A stretch of 64,000 bases of DNA from Loktanella sp. IMCC34160 (GCF_004145845.1 NZ_SELP01000001.1:62001-126000), one strand, 5' to 3'; shown: positions 1 to 9,634, counted from the first letter of the stretch. The notes: a model not told the origin generated them from the letters alone. Numbers and translations: made by a program.

Positions 1-809
1 AGTTCAAGCAGCGAGGCATTGGGCAGTCGACCGTCAAGGATGACCACGGCGCGCACGCCCTCCTCGATCGCCTTGAGCGCGGTTTCGGTCTTGGGGATCA
101 TGCCGCCTGCGATCACGCCCTTGGTGGTCATGTCGCGCACCTGATCGGGGGCCAGCTGGGTCACCACTTCGCCGCTGTCGTCCTTCACGCCCGCGACGTC
201 CGTCAAAAGTAGAAGGCGGTCGGCCTTCAGCGCCCCGGCAATGGCACCGGCGGCGGTGTCACCGTTGACGTTGAAGGTTTCATTGTCGGCCATACCGGTG
301 GCAACGGGGGCCACAACCGGGATGATTCCGGCATTGAACAGGTCGCGCAGCACCTGCACGTTCATTTCCACGGGGCGTCCGACAAATCCCAGTTCCGGGT
401 CGTCGGCCTCGCAGACGATCATGTCGTCGTCCTTGCCCGACAGGCCCACGGCGCGGCCACCCTGATCGTTGATGGCCTGCACGATACGCTTGTTCACAAG
501 GCCCGACAGGACCATTTCAACCACTTCAACGGTTGCCTTGTCGGTGACGCGCTTGCCCCGCACAAAGTTCGATTCGATCCCCAGTTTGCCCAGAAGATCG
601 TTGATCATCGGGCCGCCGCCGTGGACGACGACGGGGTTCACGCCGACCTGCCGCATCAGCACGATATCACGGGCGAAATCGGCCATGGCCTTATCGTCGC
701 CCATGGCGTTGCCGCCGAATTTGATGACGACGACCGCGCCGGAATATCGCTGCAAATAGGGCAGCGCTTCGGAAAGGGTGCGGGCGGTGGCGATCCAGTC
801 ACGGTTCAT
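1..809 (-). CDS. argB: Acetylglutamate kinase, 3' end cut by window edge
   Basis: Read on the minus strand from the ATG at 807-809, the frame stays open to the window edge (about 269 residues, C-terminus missing). ArgB phosphorylates N-acetylglutamate with ATP, the second step of arginine synthesis, in the cytoplasm. The N-terminal part shows the amino-acid kinase features IKFGGNAM, then VVVHGGGP, and later the nucleotide-binding stretch [12 protein letters not shown], with GGMIPK near the end, as in ArgB. It lies about 40 nt downstream of engB on the same strand and is the last visible gene of the yidC-MOSC-engB-argB run. Family assignment is firm; only the last few residues are unseen. Confidence 0.95.
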   Translation of the reverse strand, partial: MNRDWIATARTLSEALPYLQRYSGAVVVIKFGGNAMGDDKAMADFARDIVLMRQVGVNPVVVHGGGPMINDLLGKLGIESNFVRGKRVTDKATVEVVEMVLSGLVNKRIVQAINDQGGRAVGLSGKDDDMIVCEADDPELGFVGRPVEMNVQVLRDLFNAGIIPVVAPVATGMADNETFNVNGDTAAGAIAGALKADRLLLLTDVAGVKDDSGEVVTQLAPDQVRDMTTKGVIAGGMIPKTETALKAIEEGVRAVVILDGRLPNASLLE

Positions 810-848
810 GTTCTGCGTCCTCACGGGCGTCTTGTCCTTGTTCCTGCG

Positions 849-1499
849 CTAGTCCAGCGCGGCGATGATAGCGCGAAGCGTCTCGATCCCATCGCCTTTT
901 TCCGAACTCGTCAGGACGATTTCGGGAAAGGCGGCGGGGTGGCGGTTCAGGGCTGCACGGGTCTTGGTCAGGCTGGCATCCAATTCCGATTTACGGACCT
1001 TGTCGGTCTTGGTCAGCACCGCCTGAAAGGCCACGGCGGATTTGTCCAGCAGGCTCATGATCTCTTCATCGACGGGTTTTACCCCGTGCCGTGCGTCGAT
1101 CAGGACAAAGGCGCGGCGCAGGGTCGGACGGCCCGACAGGTAGGATTTCAGCAGGCGCTGCCATTTTTCGACAACGGCCACCGGCGCATTGGCAAAGCCA
1201 TAGCCGGGAAGGTCCACCAGGTACCGTTCGTCGCCCAGCCCGAAAAAGTTGATCTCTTGCGTGCGCCCGGGCGTGTTCGACGCCCGTGCCAGCCCCTTGC
1301 GCCCGGTCAGCGCGTTGATCAGCGAAGATTTCCCGACGTTCGACCGCCCGGCAAAGCAGAACTCGATCCGGTCGGCCGGGGGCATCCCGGACATCGCCAC
1401 GACACCTTTCAGGAAATCGCAGGGCCCGGCGAACAGCTTGCGCCCGGTTTCCAGTGCGGCATCGCTTGGTGTTTCCACCTCGGGAAAGGGGAGTTGCAT
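849..1499 (-). CDS. engB: Ribosome biogenesis GTPase EngB (YsxC/YihA)
   Basis: A 216-residue GTPase of the TrmE-Era-EngA-EngB family, needed for assembly of the large ribosomal subunit. The G1 loop AGRSNVGKSSLIN, the G2/G3 region with TPGRTQEINFF and DLPGYGF, and the G4 motif TKTDK are all present in order. I chose the ATG at 1499 (protein starts MQLPFPEVE) because the open frame further upstream runs into the MOSC gene and has no family homology; the chosen start gives the usual EngB length. The MOSC gene stops 2 nt before this start, so the two are almost certainly cotranscribed. Confidence 0.93.
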   Translation of the reverse strand: MQLPFPEVETPSDAALETGRKLFAGPCDFLKGVVAMSGMPPADRIEFCFAGRSNVGKSSLINALTGRKGLARASNTPGRTQEINFFGLGDERYLVDLPGYGFANAPVAVVEKWQRLLKSYLSGRPTLRRAFVLIDARHGVKPVDEEIMSLLDKSAVAFQAVLTKTDKVRKSELDASLTKTRAALNRHPAAFPEIVLTSSEKGDGIETLRAIIAALD

Positions 1500-1501
1500 G
1501 G

Positions 1502-2257
1502 TCAAAGAACCTCCAGCGGGTCGCCAACCCGGATGTCGCCACCCGTGGTGACCTCGGCATAGACCCCGAAATTCCGGTGGCCCCAGCCGTCTTCCAATGT
1601 GCCCAGCGTATCGGTATCGCGCTTGCCCGTCACGGGGTTCGCGGCGGTGTGCAGGCAGCGCACCACCTCTTCGCGGATGGTCAGGGCCGCAGCGCCGATC
1701 CGGATGCTTTTCCCGATCCACTCCCGCTCTTCCCATGGGGCAAGCCCGTCGACCCAGATGTTGCCGCGCCAGCGCTCTTCCTCGATCGGGCGGCCCAGTC
1801 GCTGCGACACGGCGCGGTGCGAGGCCCGGTTCATGATCGTGACCGAGGGGAAATCGGTATCGGTCCAGCCGCGGCCACCCTTGGTGCGGACAATGGCAAC
1901 CGGGCGGGCCCGGTCAGCGGGACACAGCGGCGCTGTCCACGCGGTAAGGGTGCTGCTGGCGTCGGGCGCGTCGGGATCAAAAGTAAGGCTGCCAAGATCC
2001 TGATGGGTCAGCGTGATCTGCCCGGTGGCTTCGTCCAACCGGGCGTTGATCCCGGCCAGACCCGGCGTCCGGGTTCCGATCATAAAATTCTGACAGGAGA
2101 TCCAGCCGCTTTCGGGGTCGTCGCGCGTGGCGTCATGGGTCACGGCCCAGGTCCGGTCCCAGGGCAAGGCCTGACCGGCGGTCAGGGTGACGCCGGTCAG
2201 GGGCTCGCGCCCGTGGCTTTTGATCGGGTGCCGCCACAGCGCGGCGACAGCCGCCAT
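1502..2257 (-). CDS. MOSC domain-containing protein
   Basis: A 251-residue protein of the MOSC/YiiM-YcbX group, predicted to bind a sulfur carrier or molybdenum cofactor-like ligand. An N-terminal beta-barrel (MOSC_N) part starts with VAALWRHPIKSHGREPL, and the MOSC core includes RWRGNIWVDG and VVRCLHTAANPVTGKRD, which carries the cysteine typical of the family (about residue 210). The start ATG at 2257 overlaps the yidC stop codon by one base (TGATG), so translation is probably coupled. The longer upstream open frame is inside yidC and is not used. The substrate is unknown. Confidence 0.85.
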   Translation of the reverse strand: MAAVAALWRHPIKSHGREPLTGVTLTAGQALPWDRTWAVTHDATRDDPESGWISCQNFMIGTRTPGLAGINARLDEATGQITLTHQDLGSLTFDPDAPDASSTLTAWTAPLCPADRARPVAIVRTKGGRGWTDTDFPSVTIMNRASHRAVSQRLGRPIEEERWRGNIWVDGLAPWEEREWIGKSIRIGAAALTIREEVVRCLHTAANPVTGKRDTDTLGTLEDGWGHRNFGVYAEVTTGGDIRVGDPLEVL

Positions 2258-4104
2258 CACTTGTCGCCCGGCTTCTTGGTGCTGTTCGCCGCAGCCTGCG
2301 CCGGCTTGCGGCGGAAGCTTGCGATGATGTTGCCAAAGACGTCGGGCCGGTGCCCGTGGCTGCGCATGATCGTGTACTGCTGAATGAAGGTGATCACGTT
2401 GTTGGTGATCCAGTACAGGACCAGCCCGCTGGCAAAGCTGCCCAGCATGAACATGAAGACCCAGGGCATCCAGGCGAAGATCATCTTCTGCGTCGGATCG
2501 GTGGGCGCCGGGTTCAGCTTTTGCTGAAGCCACATCGAAATACCCAGCAGGATCGGCAGGATGCCGAGGCTGAAGATTTCGAGGAACCCAAGGTTCGGGA
2601 CACTATGGGGCAGGATGCCGAACAGGTTGAAAATGGTGGACGGGTCGGGGGCGGACAGGTCCTTGATCCAGCCCACCCATGCGGCCTGTCGGATCTCGAT
2701 AGTGTTGAAGATCACCTTGTAAAGCGAGAAGAAGATCGGGATCTGGATCAGGATCGGCAGGCAGCCCGAAGCCGGGTTCACCTTGTTGTCCTTATACAGT
2801 TTCATCATCCCTTGCTGCATGGCCTGCCGGTCTTCGCCAGCGCGTTCCTTCAGCTTCTCCATCTCGGGCTGAAGTTCCTTCATCCGCGCCATGGAAACAT
2901 AGGATTTATAGGCCAGCGGCAGCACGATGATCTTCAGCACAAGGGTCAGCGCCATGATCGCCCAACCCATGTTGCCGATCAGCCCGTGCAGCCAGTGCAA
3001 CACGGCGAAGATGGGTTTCGTCAAGAAGAAGAACCAACCCCAGTCGATGGCGTCGATGAAGCCACGCACGCCTTCTTCGCTTTGGTAGTGGCGGATGGTT
3101 TCCCATTCCTTGGCGCCCACGAACAAGCGGGTCGCAACGGATGCAGATGCGCCAGCCTCAACCGCCTCGACCGGCATGACGGCCTCTGCCTGGAACAGTT
3201 CCCGGCCCTCGAAATAGCGAGAGTTGGATTGGAACGGCGTGCCTTGCGCCGGGATCAGCGTGGTCAGCCAGTAGTGGTCGGTATAGCCGATCCAGCCATC
3301 TTCGGTGACCTCGATCCGCTCCATCTGGCTTCCGTTGACTTCGGAATAATCCTCGATGGCGTTGTATTTCTGGACATCCAGCGTCCCGTCGGACAGGCGC
3401 ACAAGGCCTTCGTGCACGACGAAGACGCCGGTCAGGTCGTCGGGCCGGGTCACCCGCCGGATCAGGCCGTAGGGGCGCACGCTAACAGCGGCGCCGCCTG
3501 CGTTCTCCACGTCCTGCGTGATGGTGAACATGAACTGGTCGTCGATTTCGTAGGTCTGGCGGAAGATCTGGCCGGCGCCGTTGTCCCAGACGAGCGTCAC
3601 CGGGCTGTCCGGGGTCAGCGTGTCGCCACTTTCCACCGTCCAAACCGTGTCGGGGGTCGGAACGGCGCTGCCTTCAACACCGTCAACCGCGGCCCAGCCG
3701 AAGGAGGTGTAATAGGCGTCGTTCTCGCCAACCGGCTTCAGCAGGCGAACCGTTTCCGACTCCGGGTCCAGTGTTTCGCGGTATTGCGACAGGTAGACGT
3801 CGTCGATCCGGCCACCGAGAAGCGAGATCGACCCGGTCAGTTCCGGGGTCTCGATGGCGATGCGGGCAATCTCGGCCTCGGCATCCGCGGTAGCTTCGGC
3901 ACCGGGGGCCGTGGCCGCCGTGTCGGTGCCGCCCGTGGCTGTCGGCGTCAGGGCATCGCCGGCACCGGGGGCGATCGTGGCGGTGGCCACATCCTCTTCG
4001 GTCGGGGTGACCGGGGTTTCCGGCGGGAAAAGCCAGAACCAGACAAGGATCACGAGGAAGCTGAGTCCGGTTGCGAGGATGAGGTTCTTGTTCTGATCGT
4101 CCAT
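2257..4104 (-). CDS. yidC: Membrane protein insertase YidC
   Basis: A 615-residue YidC/Oxa1 insertase that places proteins in the inner membrane, alone or with SecYEG. The N-terminal anchor (LILATGLSFLVILVWFWLF) is followed by an acidic, Ala/Thr-rich linker, a large periplasmic domain (roughly residues 75-345) and a C-terminal group of membrane helices beginning at WGWFFFLTKPIFAVLHWL. The 60KD_IMP core includes MQQGMMKLYKDNKVNPASGCLPILIQIP split over the cytosolic hairpin. I prefer the ATG at 4104 (MDDQNKNLI) to one four codons upstream because family members start there. It forms a unit with the downstream MOSC and engB genes and lies near rnpA/yidD, the conserved arrangement. Confidence 0.95.
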   Translation of the reverse strand: MDDQNKNLILATGLSFLVILVWFWLFPPETPVTPTEEDVATATIAPGAGDALTPTATGGTDTAATAPGAEATADAEAEIARIAIETPELTGSISLLGGRIDDVYLSQYRETLDPESETVRLLKPVGENDAYYTSFGWAAVDGVEGSAVPTPDTVWTVESGDTLTPDSPVTLVWDNGAGQIFRQTYEIDDQFMFTITQDVENAGGAAVSVRPYGLIRRVTRPDDLTGVFVVHEGLVRLSDGTLDVQKYNAIEDYSEVNGSQMERIEVTEDGWIGYTDHYWLTTLIPAQGTPFQSNSRYFEGRELFQAEAVMPVEAVEAGASASVATRLFVGAKEWETIRHYQSEEGVRGFIDAIDWGWFFFLTKPIFAVLHWLHGLIGNMGWAIMALTLVLKIIVLPLAYKSYVSMARMKELQPEMEKLKERAGEDRQAMQQGMMKLYKDNKVNPASGCLPILIQIPIFFSLYKVIFNTIEIRQAAWVGWIKDLSAPDPSTIFNLFGILPHSVPNLGFLEIFSLGILPILLGISMWLQQKLNPAPTDPTQKMIFAWMPWVFMFMLGSFASGLVLYWITNNVITFIQQYTIMRSHGHRPDVFGNIIASFRRKPAQAAANSTKKPGDK

Positions 4105-4243
4105 CAAAGCCGCCATGAGGTATGGATAGGTCAGGCCGGTTCAACAGGCCGAAACCCCAAAGGTCAAGCGGTTTTCAGGGAAATCGGGGGCAAATGCCCC
4201 GGCGGCGGCGATTGGTCGCCCGACGGGTGCCCGGCGCCTGTCC

Positions 4244-4268
4244 CGACGGTCTGCGCCGCAGGCCGTCG
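4244..4268 (-). terminator. Stem-loop just downstream of the EAL gene
   Basis: An 11-bp stem with one G-T wobble and a 3-nt loop sits 9 nt beyond the stop codon of the EAL-domain gene. No T-run follows on the minus strand, so it is a plausible but unproven terminator or mRNA-end hairpin. Confidence 0.35.
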
Positions 4269-4276
4269 CGGCGAAA

Positions 4277-5803
4277 TCAGATCGCCTTGCGACGGAAGGG
4301 AATCGCCCCGGACTGCACCGCGCAATAGCGGGTGATCCAGGCGTCGACCTCTTCCGGGGGAAGCGGACGGGCGACGCCGAACCCTTGCAGGTGACCGCAG
4401 CCGAGTTTGGCCAGCATCGCCTGTTCTTCAGGGGTTTCGACCCCTTCGGCGAGGGTATCAAGGCCGAGTCGGTCGGCCATGGTCAGGATCGCGGACACCA
4501 TTTTCTGTTGTTCGGGGTCGGCGTCGATATTGGTCACGAATGACCGGTCGATCTTGATCCGCTCGATCGAGAAATTTCGGATCGAGGTGATGGAGGCATG
4601 TCCGGTGCCGAAATCGTCAAGATCGAGGCTGCAACCAAGGCGTGACAGGGATTTCAGGTTGCGCACGACGATGTCTTCGGCGTGGTTGGCCACAACGGTT
4701 TCCAGAACCTCGACAGCCAGCCGTTCAGCCTGAAGGTTGAACCGATCCAACTCCCAGGCGATCCGGTCGACAAGGCGGGGGTTGCGCAGCTCCTCGTTCG
4801 AGAAATTGACGCCGACGCGGGGAATGTTGAACCCGGCCTCGTCCCAGCGGCGCAGCGCGGTCAGGGCATCATGGACCATGATCTCGCCCAGCTTATCCAT
4901 CAGGCCCGCCTGCTGCAGCGCCGGAAGGAATTCCACCGGTGGGATCAACCCGCGGCCCGGATGTTGCCAGCGGGCAAGGGTTTCGAAGCCGGTGATCGCA
5001 CCGGTCCGCGACGAGACCTGCGGCTGGAAATAGGCCCGAATTTCGCCCCGCTCCATCGCGGTGGCGACGTGGTCGGTCAATTCATTGCGGCTGCTGATCC
5101 GGCTTTGCATCGCCTCTGAAAAGCTGCGGATCGCGCCGGGGGCATAGCGCTGCGCCTCGATCAGGGCGCTGGTGGCACTTTGCAGCAGGTTTTCCGGGGT
5201 TGGACTCGACAGGCGGGACGCAAGGCTAAATCCGATCGAGGCCGTCACATAGACATTCGCCCCGTCAATGGCGATTGGTTCTGCGATGGCCTGTTGCACC
5301 CGCGCGGAAAGCTGGATCGCCACTTCGAGGTCGAGGCGCCGGACAGGGCATAGCGCAATGGCAAACGTCGGACCTTCAAGCCGCGCGGCAAGGTCCGTAT
5401 CCCGCAGCACAAGGGTCACACGCTCTGCCGTTTGTTTGAGGATCTGTTCGATGGCGGCCCGGTCATGACGTTCTTCCAGCAGCTTGAACCGATCGATTTC
5501 AAAGACGAGGGCCCCTGTCACATGCCCATTCTTTGCCGAACGGGCCAACCCGCATTCCAGCCGTTCAATAATCGCTTCGCGCTGGGCCAGCCCGGTAACC
5601 CGGTCAATGGCCCCGCTTGAAAGCGCGAGGTCGGAGGGGACCGCCACCGCCAGTAGAACTGGCACGATGACCGCCGCGGCGATCACACCTGTCGTCCCTG
5701 CCGACAGAAAGGCCGCCAGCAAGGTCAGCGGAAGCAGCGCAAGCAGATGGGGACGACGCAGGGTTCGAAGCGGGGTGAGCAGGTTCTGAGCAGTTATTGC
5801 CAT
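4277..5803 (-). CDS. EAL-domain cyclic-di-GMP phosphodiesterase with degenerate GGDEF domain
   Basis: A 508-residue signalling protein: two N-terminal membrane helices (about residues 19-56), a GGDEF-type domain (about 65-225) and an EAL domain (about 240-500). The GGDEF signature is replaced by EGPTF at residues 143-147, so diguanylate cyclase activity is unlikely. The EAL domain keeps its key pieces: FETLARW (ETL in place of EAL, catalytic Glu kept), GVNFSNEELRNP, the metal-binding DLDDFGTGHAS and LAEGVET. It should therefore hydrolyse c-di-GMP, perhaps with the degenerate domain as a regulator. It is transcribed toward yidC, 170 nt away. Confidence 0.88.
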   Translation of the reverse strand: MAITAQNLLTPLRTLRRPHLLALLPLTLLAAFLSAGTTGVIAAAVIVPVLLAVAVPSDLALSSGAIDRVTGLAQREAIIERLECGLARSAKNGHVTGALVFEIDRFKLLEERHDRAAIEQILKQTAERVTLVLRDTDLAARLEGPTFAIALCPVRRLDLEVAIQLSARVQQAIAEPIAIDGANVYVTASIGFSLASRLSSPTPENLLQSATSALIEAQRYAPGAIRSFSEAMQSRISSRNELTDHVATAMERGEIRAYFQPQVSSRTGAITGFETLARWQHPGRGLIPPVEFLPALQQAGLMDKLGEIMVHDALTALRRWDEAGFNIPRVGVNFSNEELRNPRLVDRIAWELDRFNLQAERLAVEVLETVVANHAEDIVVRNLKSLSRLGCSLDLDDFGTGHASITSIRNFSIERIKIDRSFVTNIDADPEQQKMVSAILTMADRLGLDTLAEGVETPEEQAMLAKLGCGHLQGFGVARPLPPEEVDAWITRYCAVQSGAIPFRRKAI

Positions 5804-5868
5804 CTCTCGGCCTTCTTGGGGTCGGTCCTGAATACCCGAACCCTAGGGGCCGAAACCTGAGGGGTCTG

Positions 5869-6735
5869 TTAACGTAACAGCGGAATTTCGTTAGAATTTT
5901 CCGTTTTCCGGTCAGAAATCGTCAACGCCTTGAAGTCGAAGATCGCCGGGTCGAGCAGGTGCGATGGCCGCGTGTTCATCAAGGCGCGGAACATCTTTTG
6001 CCGCCGTCCGGGGGCGTTCTTTTCCCAGCCGTCAAGAATCGCCTTTACCTGTTGCCGTTGCAGCCCGTCCTGCGATCCACACAGGTCGCAGGGGATGATC
6101 GGATAGTTCATCGCCTTGGCGAACTTCTCGCAATCGGCCTCGGCCACATGGGCCAGCGGGCGATAGACGAAGAGGTCGCCTTCCTCGTTCACAAGCTTCG
6201 GCGGCATCGTCGCAAGGCGCGATCCGTGGAACAGGTTCATGAAGAAGGTTTCAAGGATATCGTCGCGGTGATGGCCCAGAACCACCGCCGAACAGCCCTC
6301 TTCCCGTGCGATCCGGTACAGGTTCCCGCGCCGCAGCCGGGAACACAGCGCGCAATAGGTGCGCCCTTGCGGCACCTTGTCGACAACGATGGAATAGGTG
6401 TCCTGATATTCGATCCGGTGCGGGACGCCCATCTTTTCAAGGAACTCCGGCAACACGGTCGACGGAAACCCCGGTTGACCCTGATCGAGGTTGCAGGCCA
6501 GCAGGTCCACCGGCAACAGGCCGCGCCACTTGAGTTCATTGAGGATGGCCAGAAGCGTATAGCTGTCCTTGCCCCCCGACAGGCAGACGAGCCAACGCGC
6601 ATCCCGTTCGATCATCCCGTATTGGTCGATCGCCTCGCGCACGTTCTGGACGATCCGTTTGCGCAGCTTCTTGAACTCCGTCGATTTCGGAGCCCCGTGA
6701 AACAGCGGATGGATGTCATCAAGATCGTCAAGCAT
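5869..6735 (-). CDS. ttcA: tRNA 2-thiocytidine(32) synthetase TtcA
   Basis: A 288-residue PP-loop ATPase that adds sulfur to cytidine 32 of certain tRNAs, using an iron-sulfur cluster. The PP-loop SGGKDSYT lies at residues 53-60, and the two cysteine pairs expected of TtcA are present (YCALC near residue 130 and CDLC near residue 218). Length and motif order match the family. It is the first gene of the minus-strand run leading to the EAL gene (65 nt apart) and is divergent from the hydrolase gene on its other side, so the 119-nt gap should hold both promoters. Confidence 0.94.
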   Translation of the reverse strand: MLDDLDDIHPLFHGAPKSTEFKKLRKRIVQNVREAIDQYGMIERDARWLVCLSGGKDSYTLLAILNELKWRGLLPVDLLACNLDQGQPGFPSTVLPEFLEKMGVPHRIEYQDTYSIVVDKVPQGRTYCALCSRLRRGNLYRIAREEGCSAVVLGHHRDDILETFFMNLFHGSRLATMPPKLVNEEGDLFVYRPLAHVAEADCEKFAKAMNYPIIPCDLCGSQDGLQRQQVKAILDGWEKNAPGRRQKMFRALMNTRPSHLLDPAIFDFKALTISDRKTENSNEIPLLR

Positions 6736-6854
6736 GGCGCGGGATTAGTGCAGTTGGGGCGTTCCGGCAAGGGGCGGCGGCAGGGGCCGGAATACCTGAC
6801 TAGGCGGTTTGGGCGGGAACCGGCATTCTGGGACCAAAATGGGGGGACCGACCG

Positions 6855-7799
6855 ATGGACTATGTTTTCTGTGTGCGCAGTATCAAGAACGGGGCGTTCG
6901 GGGACGAACCGGGCGCCACCCATTTCCTGAAGGTTCCGGCCGGCAAATCGCCCGATCCGGCCCATAAGATCGCCAAGTCGACGTGGTTCAAGGAGGTGCA
7001 GCAGATTGCCCGCCACGGCCCGCAGGACAATGGCCCGGTCGGGGATGTGCTGATCTATGTGCACGGTTTCAACACGCCGCAGGACGTGATGATGGAACGG
7101 CACCGCAACCTGCGCGCCGGGCTGGAGGCGCAGGGCTATGAGGGAGCGGTGATCAGCTTTGACTGGCCCTGCGCCTCTACCGCGCTGAATTATCTGGAGG
7201 ACCGGACCGACGCCAAGATGACGGCGATCCGGCTGGTGGACGAAGGCATTGCCGCCTTTGCCGCGATCCAGCGGCCAGACTGCCGGATCAATGTGCATCT
7301 GATGGCGCATTCCATGGGCAGCTATGTTGTCCGCGAGGCCTTCGACGACGCGGACGACCGCCCCGGCGTTGCGGCGCACAGCTGGTCGGTCAGCCAGGTC
7401 ATCCTGTGCGGGGCGGATATTTCGGCCGGGTCGCTGGAGGACGGAAACGCGAAATCGTCGTCGCTCTACCGGCATTGCGTGCGGCTGACGAACTACTTCA
7501 ATCCCTTTGACGATGTCCTGAGCCTGTCCAACGTCAAACGGGTCGGCGTTGCGCCCCGCGCCGGTCGGGTCGGGGCACCGGCGAATGTGCCGCGCAAGGC
7601 CGTGAACGTGAACGTCGGCAATTGGTATGATGCGCGCAAGGCGAACTTTGGCGGCGTGAAAAGCGCGCCGCACACGTTCTATTTCTATGACCCGGATTTC
7701 CTGCGCGATGTCTTGTTCACCCTGCGGGGCGATATCGACCGCAAGCTGATCCCCGGACGTGCGATGGGGTCCGAGGGGAACCTTGTGCTTCTGCCCTGA
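6855..7799 (+). CDS. Alpha/beta hydrolase (DUF900-like)
   Basis: A 314-residue cytoplasmic alpha/beta-hydrolase. The early strand-turn VLIYVHGFNTPQD and the nucleophile elbow HLMAHSMGSYV (catalytic Ser in AHSMG) match DUF900/esterase-lipase proteins. An Asp in VILCGADIS is a candidate acid residue. No signal peptide is seen. The ATG at 6855 follows a GGGGGGACC stretch that can serve as ribosome-binding site. The substrate cannot be told from sequence. Confidence 0.82.
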   Translation: MDYVFCVRSIKNGAFGDEPGATHFLKVPAGKSPDPAHKIAKSTWFKEVQQIARHGPQDNGPVGDVLIYVHGFNTPQDVMMERHRNLRAGLEAQGYEGAVISFDWPCASTALNYLEDRTDAKMTAIRLVDEGIAAFAAIQRPDCRINVHLMAHSMGSYVVREAFDDADDRPGVAAHSWSVSQVILCGADISAGSLEDGNAKSSSLYRHCVRLTNYFNPFDDVLSLSNVKRVGVAPRAGRVGAPANVPRKAVNVNVGNWYDARKANFGGVKSAPHTFYFYDPDFLRDVLFTLRGDIDRKLIPGRAMGSEGNLVLLP

Positions 7800-7849
7800 T
7801 TGGTCCGAAGCGGAATCGGTCGCGTATCAGAACCAAACAGGAGTTTCTG

Positions 7850-8383
7850 ATGCGCATCCTTCTTGCCTGCCTTTTGTTCCTTGCTGCCTGCACGGGAAAG
7901 CCGGATCTAGACGATCCCGCCCTGACCGATCGGAAGCTGAACCTGGAAGAATTCTTTGACGGTCGGATCACAGCCTACGGCCAGTTTCAGGATGTCCTTG
8001 GGACCGTGCGCCGATCTTTCGTTGTCGAGATCGAAGGGGACTGGGACGGCGAGCGCCTGCGGCTGGTCGAGGATTTCGTCTATGAAGACGGGGCGACCGA
8101 GCAAAGGGTCTGGACCCTGACGAAGACCGGGGAAGACACCTGGCAAGGAACCGCGCCGGGCGTTATCGGCACCGCATCGGGCGTGGAAGACGGGAACCGG
8201 TTCAACTGGGTCTATACGATTGACCTGCCGATCCCCTCTGCCGATGGAACCGTCGATACCATGCGCGTCGATTTCGACGATTGGATGTGGCTGCTCTCCG
8301 ATGACCGGTTGTTCAACCGCGCCTATGTGGAGCGGTTCGGCGTGGTCATCGGAGATGTCAGCATCATGTTCGAGAAGCACTAG
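7850..8383 (+). CDS. DUF3833 family lipoprotein
   Basis: A 177-residue predicted lipoprotein: a short signal peptide ends in LAAC with Cys14 as the lipidation site. The body has the DUF3833 pattern (LNLEEFFDGRITAYGQFQD early, then VVEIEGDWDG and LVEDFVYEDG, with DDWMWLL near the end). Members are small envelope proteins of unknown role. An AGGAG ribosome-binding site precedes the ATG. The gene lies 50 nt after the hydrolase and its stop overlaps the convergent dehydrogenase by 4 nt. Confidence 0.8.
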   Translation: MRILLACLLFLAACTGKPDLDDPALTDRKLNLEEFFDGRITAYGQFQDVLGTVRRSFVVEIEGDWDGERLRLVEDFVYEDGATEQRVWTLTKTGEDTWQGTAPGVIGTASGVEDGNRFNWVYTIDLPIPSADGTVDTMRVDFDDWMWLLSDDRLFNRAYVERFGVVIGDVSIMFEKH

Positions 8384-9327
8384 CGGCCGGGGGGAACCAC
8401 CTCGTAGCCCGGCTCTTCCGGTTCGTCGTCGATCAGTTCCATCGGGAACCCATCGGCCAGAACCTTTAGCCCGGTCGCTTCTTCCAGCCGCTCGACGATC
8501 TTGTCCGATTGCGCGCGGGTGCCATAACGTTTCTGCCCGTCGCTCATGATCTCGATCATCAGTGGCGAGATTTCCAGGGGCACGTTGTGATCGTCGGCGA
8601 TCTTCTGGAAGAGGCCGATGTCCTTCTGAACAAGGTCCATGGTGAAATTCACGTCGCGCGATCCCGACAGGATCAGCTGGCTTTCGGTTTCATGGACGAA
8701 AGAGGTGCCAGAGCTGATCTTGATCGCCTCGTAGGTGGTCGCCATGTCGAGGCCTGCCGCCTTCATTGTCACCAGCGCCTCGCACAGGGTCAGAAGGTTC
8801 GCGGTGGCAAGGTAGTTCGTCATCACCTTCAGGATCGAGGCGGTGCCGAGATCGCCGGTGTGCAGGACGCGGCGGCCCATGACTGTAAGGAAGGGCAGGA
8901 TCCGCTCGAAGGTGTCGCGCGGGGCGCCACAGAAGATCGAGATATTGCCGGTGTCCGCCCGGTGGCACCCGCCCGATACGGGGCATTCGACCGCCGTGCC
9001 GCCGCGCGCCTCGACCTCTTTTGCAAGGCGCTGAATCTCGCTGGCGTCGGTGGTGGACATTTCCATCCAGATCTTGCCGGGGCCGACCTCGGGCAGCATC
9101 TGGGTGACGACGGCGTCGGATGCGGCGGGCGAGGGCAAGCAGGTGATGACCGCGTCGCAGACCCGCATCAGCTCGGCCGGGCTATCTGCCGATTTCGCGC
9201 CGCGGGCAACGAAACTGGCGACCTTTTCGGCGTCCAGATCGTGCACCGTCAGGTCCATCCCGTTGCGCAGCAGGCTGCCGGACAGTTTGCCGCCGACGTT
9301 GCCCAGCCCGATAAAACCAACTTTCAT
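8380..9327 (-). CDS. NAD(P)-dependent beta-hydroxyacid dehydrogenase (HIBADH family)
   Basis: A 315-residue oxidoreductase of the 3-hydroxyisobutyrate/tartronate-semialdehyde reductase family. The N-terminal Rossmann loop GLGNVGG (residues 7-13) binds the dinucleotide, VECPVSGGCHRADTG is the substrate-site segment, and LKVMTNYLATANLLTLCEAL carries the catalytic Lys (about 168) and the supporting Asn. A C-terminal helical domain follows. It ends in an acidic, Pro-rich tail. The exact substrate is not decided by sequence. It lies between yidD and the lipoprotein gene, on the same strand as yidD. Confidence 0.87.
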   Translation of the reverse strand: MKVGFIGLGNVGGKLSGSLLRNGMDLTVHDLDAEKVASFVARGAKSADSPAELMRVCDAVITCLPSPAASDAVVTQMLPEVGPGKIWMEMSTTDASEIQRLAKEVEARGGTAVECPVSGGCHRADTGNISIFCGAPRDTFERILPFLTVMGRRVLHTGDLGTASILKVMTNYLATANLLTLCEALVTMKAAGLDMATTYEAIKISSGTSFVHETESQLILSGSRDVNFTMDLVQKDIGLFQKIADDHNVPLEISPLMIEIMSDGQKRYGTRAQSDKIVERLEEATGLKVLADGFPMELIDDEPEEPGYEVVPPGR

Positions 9328-9412
9328 GTATTCCTCCCGTTCGTGGTTGCCCGCACCCGAACAGGGAAAACCGACCGCGTCTAGCCTGTCTGCGCCTCAA
9401 TCCACATAGAAA

Positions 9413-9634
9413 TCAGTCTGGCACATTGTCGATGCCGGACCCGCCCAGCGGATGGCAGCGCAGGATGCGGCGGGCGGCAAGATAGCCCCCTTTGATGCCG
9501 CCGTGCTTTTCCAGCGCCTCCAGCGCATAGGCCGAACAGGTCGGCTGATACCGGCAGCCGTGCCCGACCCAGGGCGAAAACACCATCCGGTAGAATTTCA
9601 CCGGCAGTGACAGGGTCCAGGCAAGGGGGCTCAT
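9413..9634 (-). CDS. yidD: Membrane protein insertion efficiency factor YidD
   Basis: A 73-residue protein with the signature VGHGCRYQPTCSAYALEAL and GGSGIDNVPD at the C-terminus. YidD assists YidC-dependent insertion at the inner membrane. The ATG at 9634 overlaps the rnpA stop codon by 4 nt, continuing the classic rpmH-rnpA-yidD order, although yidC here is about 5 kb downstream rather than adjacent. Confidence 0.93.
   Translation of the reverse strand: MSPLAWTLSLPVKFYRMVFSPWVGHGCRYQPTCSAYALEALEKHGGIKGGYLAARRILRCHPLGGSGIDNVPD

Noticed and set aside
2350-4335. Plus-strand open frame of 661 codons opposite yidC
   Set aside because: It is antisense to a clearly real yidC, has no known motif, and arises from high GC at third codon positions.
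6612-7673. Minus-strand open frame of 353 codons
   Set aside because: It overlaps the start of ttcA in another frame and is antisense to the hydrolase; no motif.
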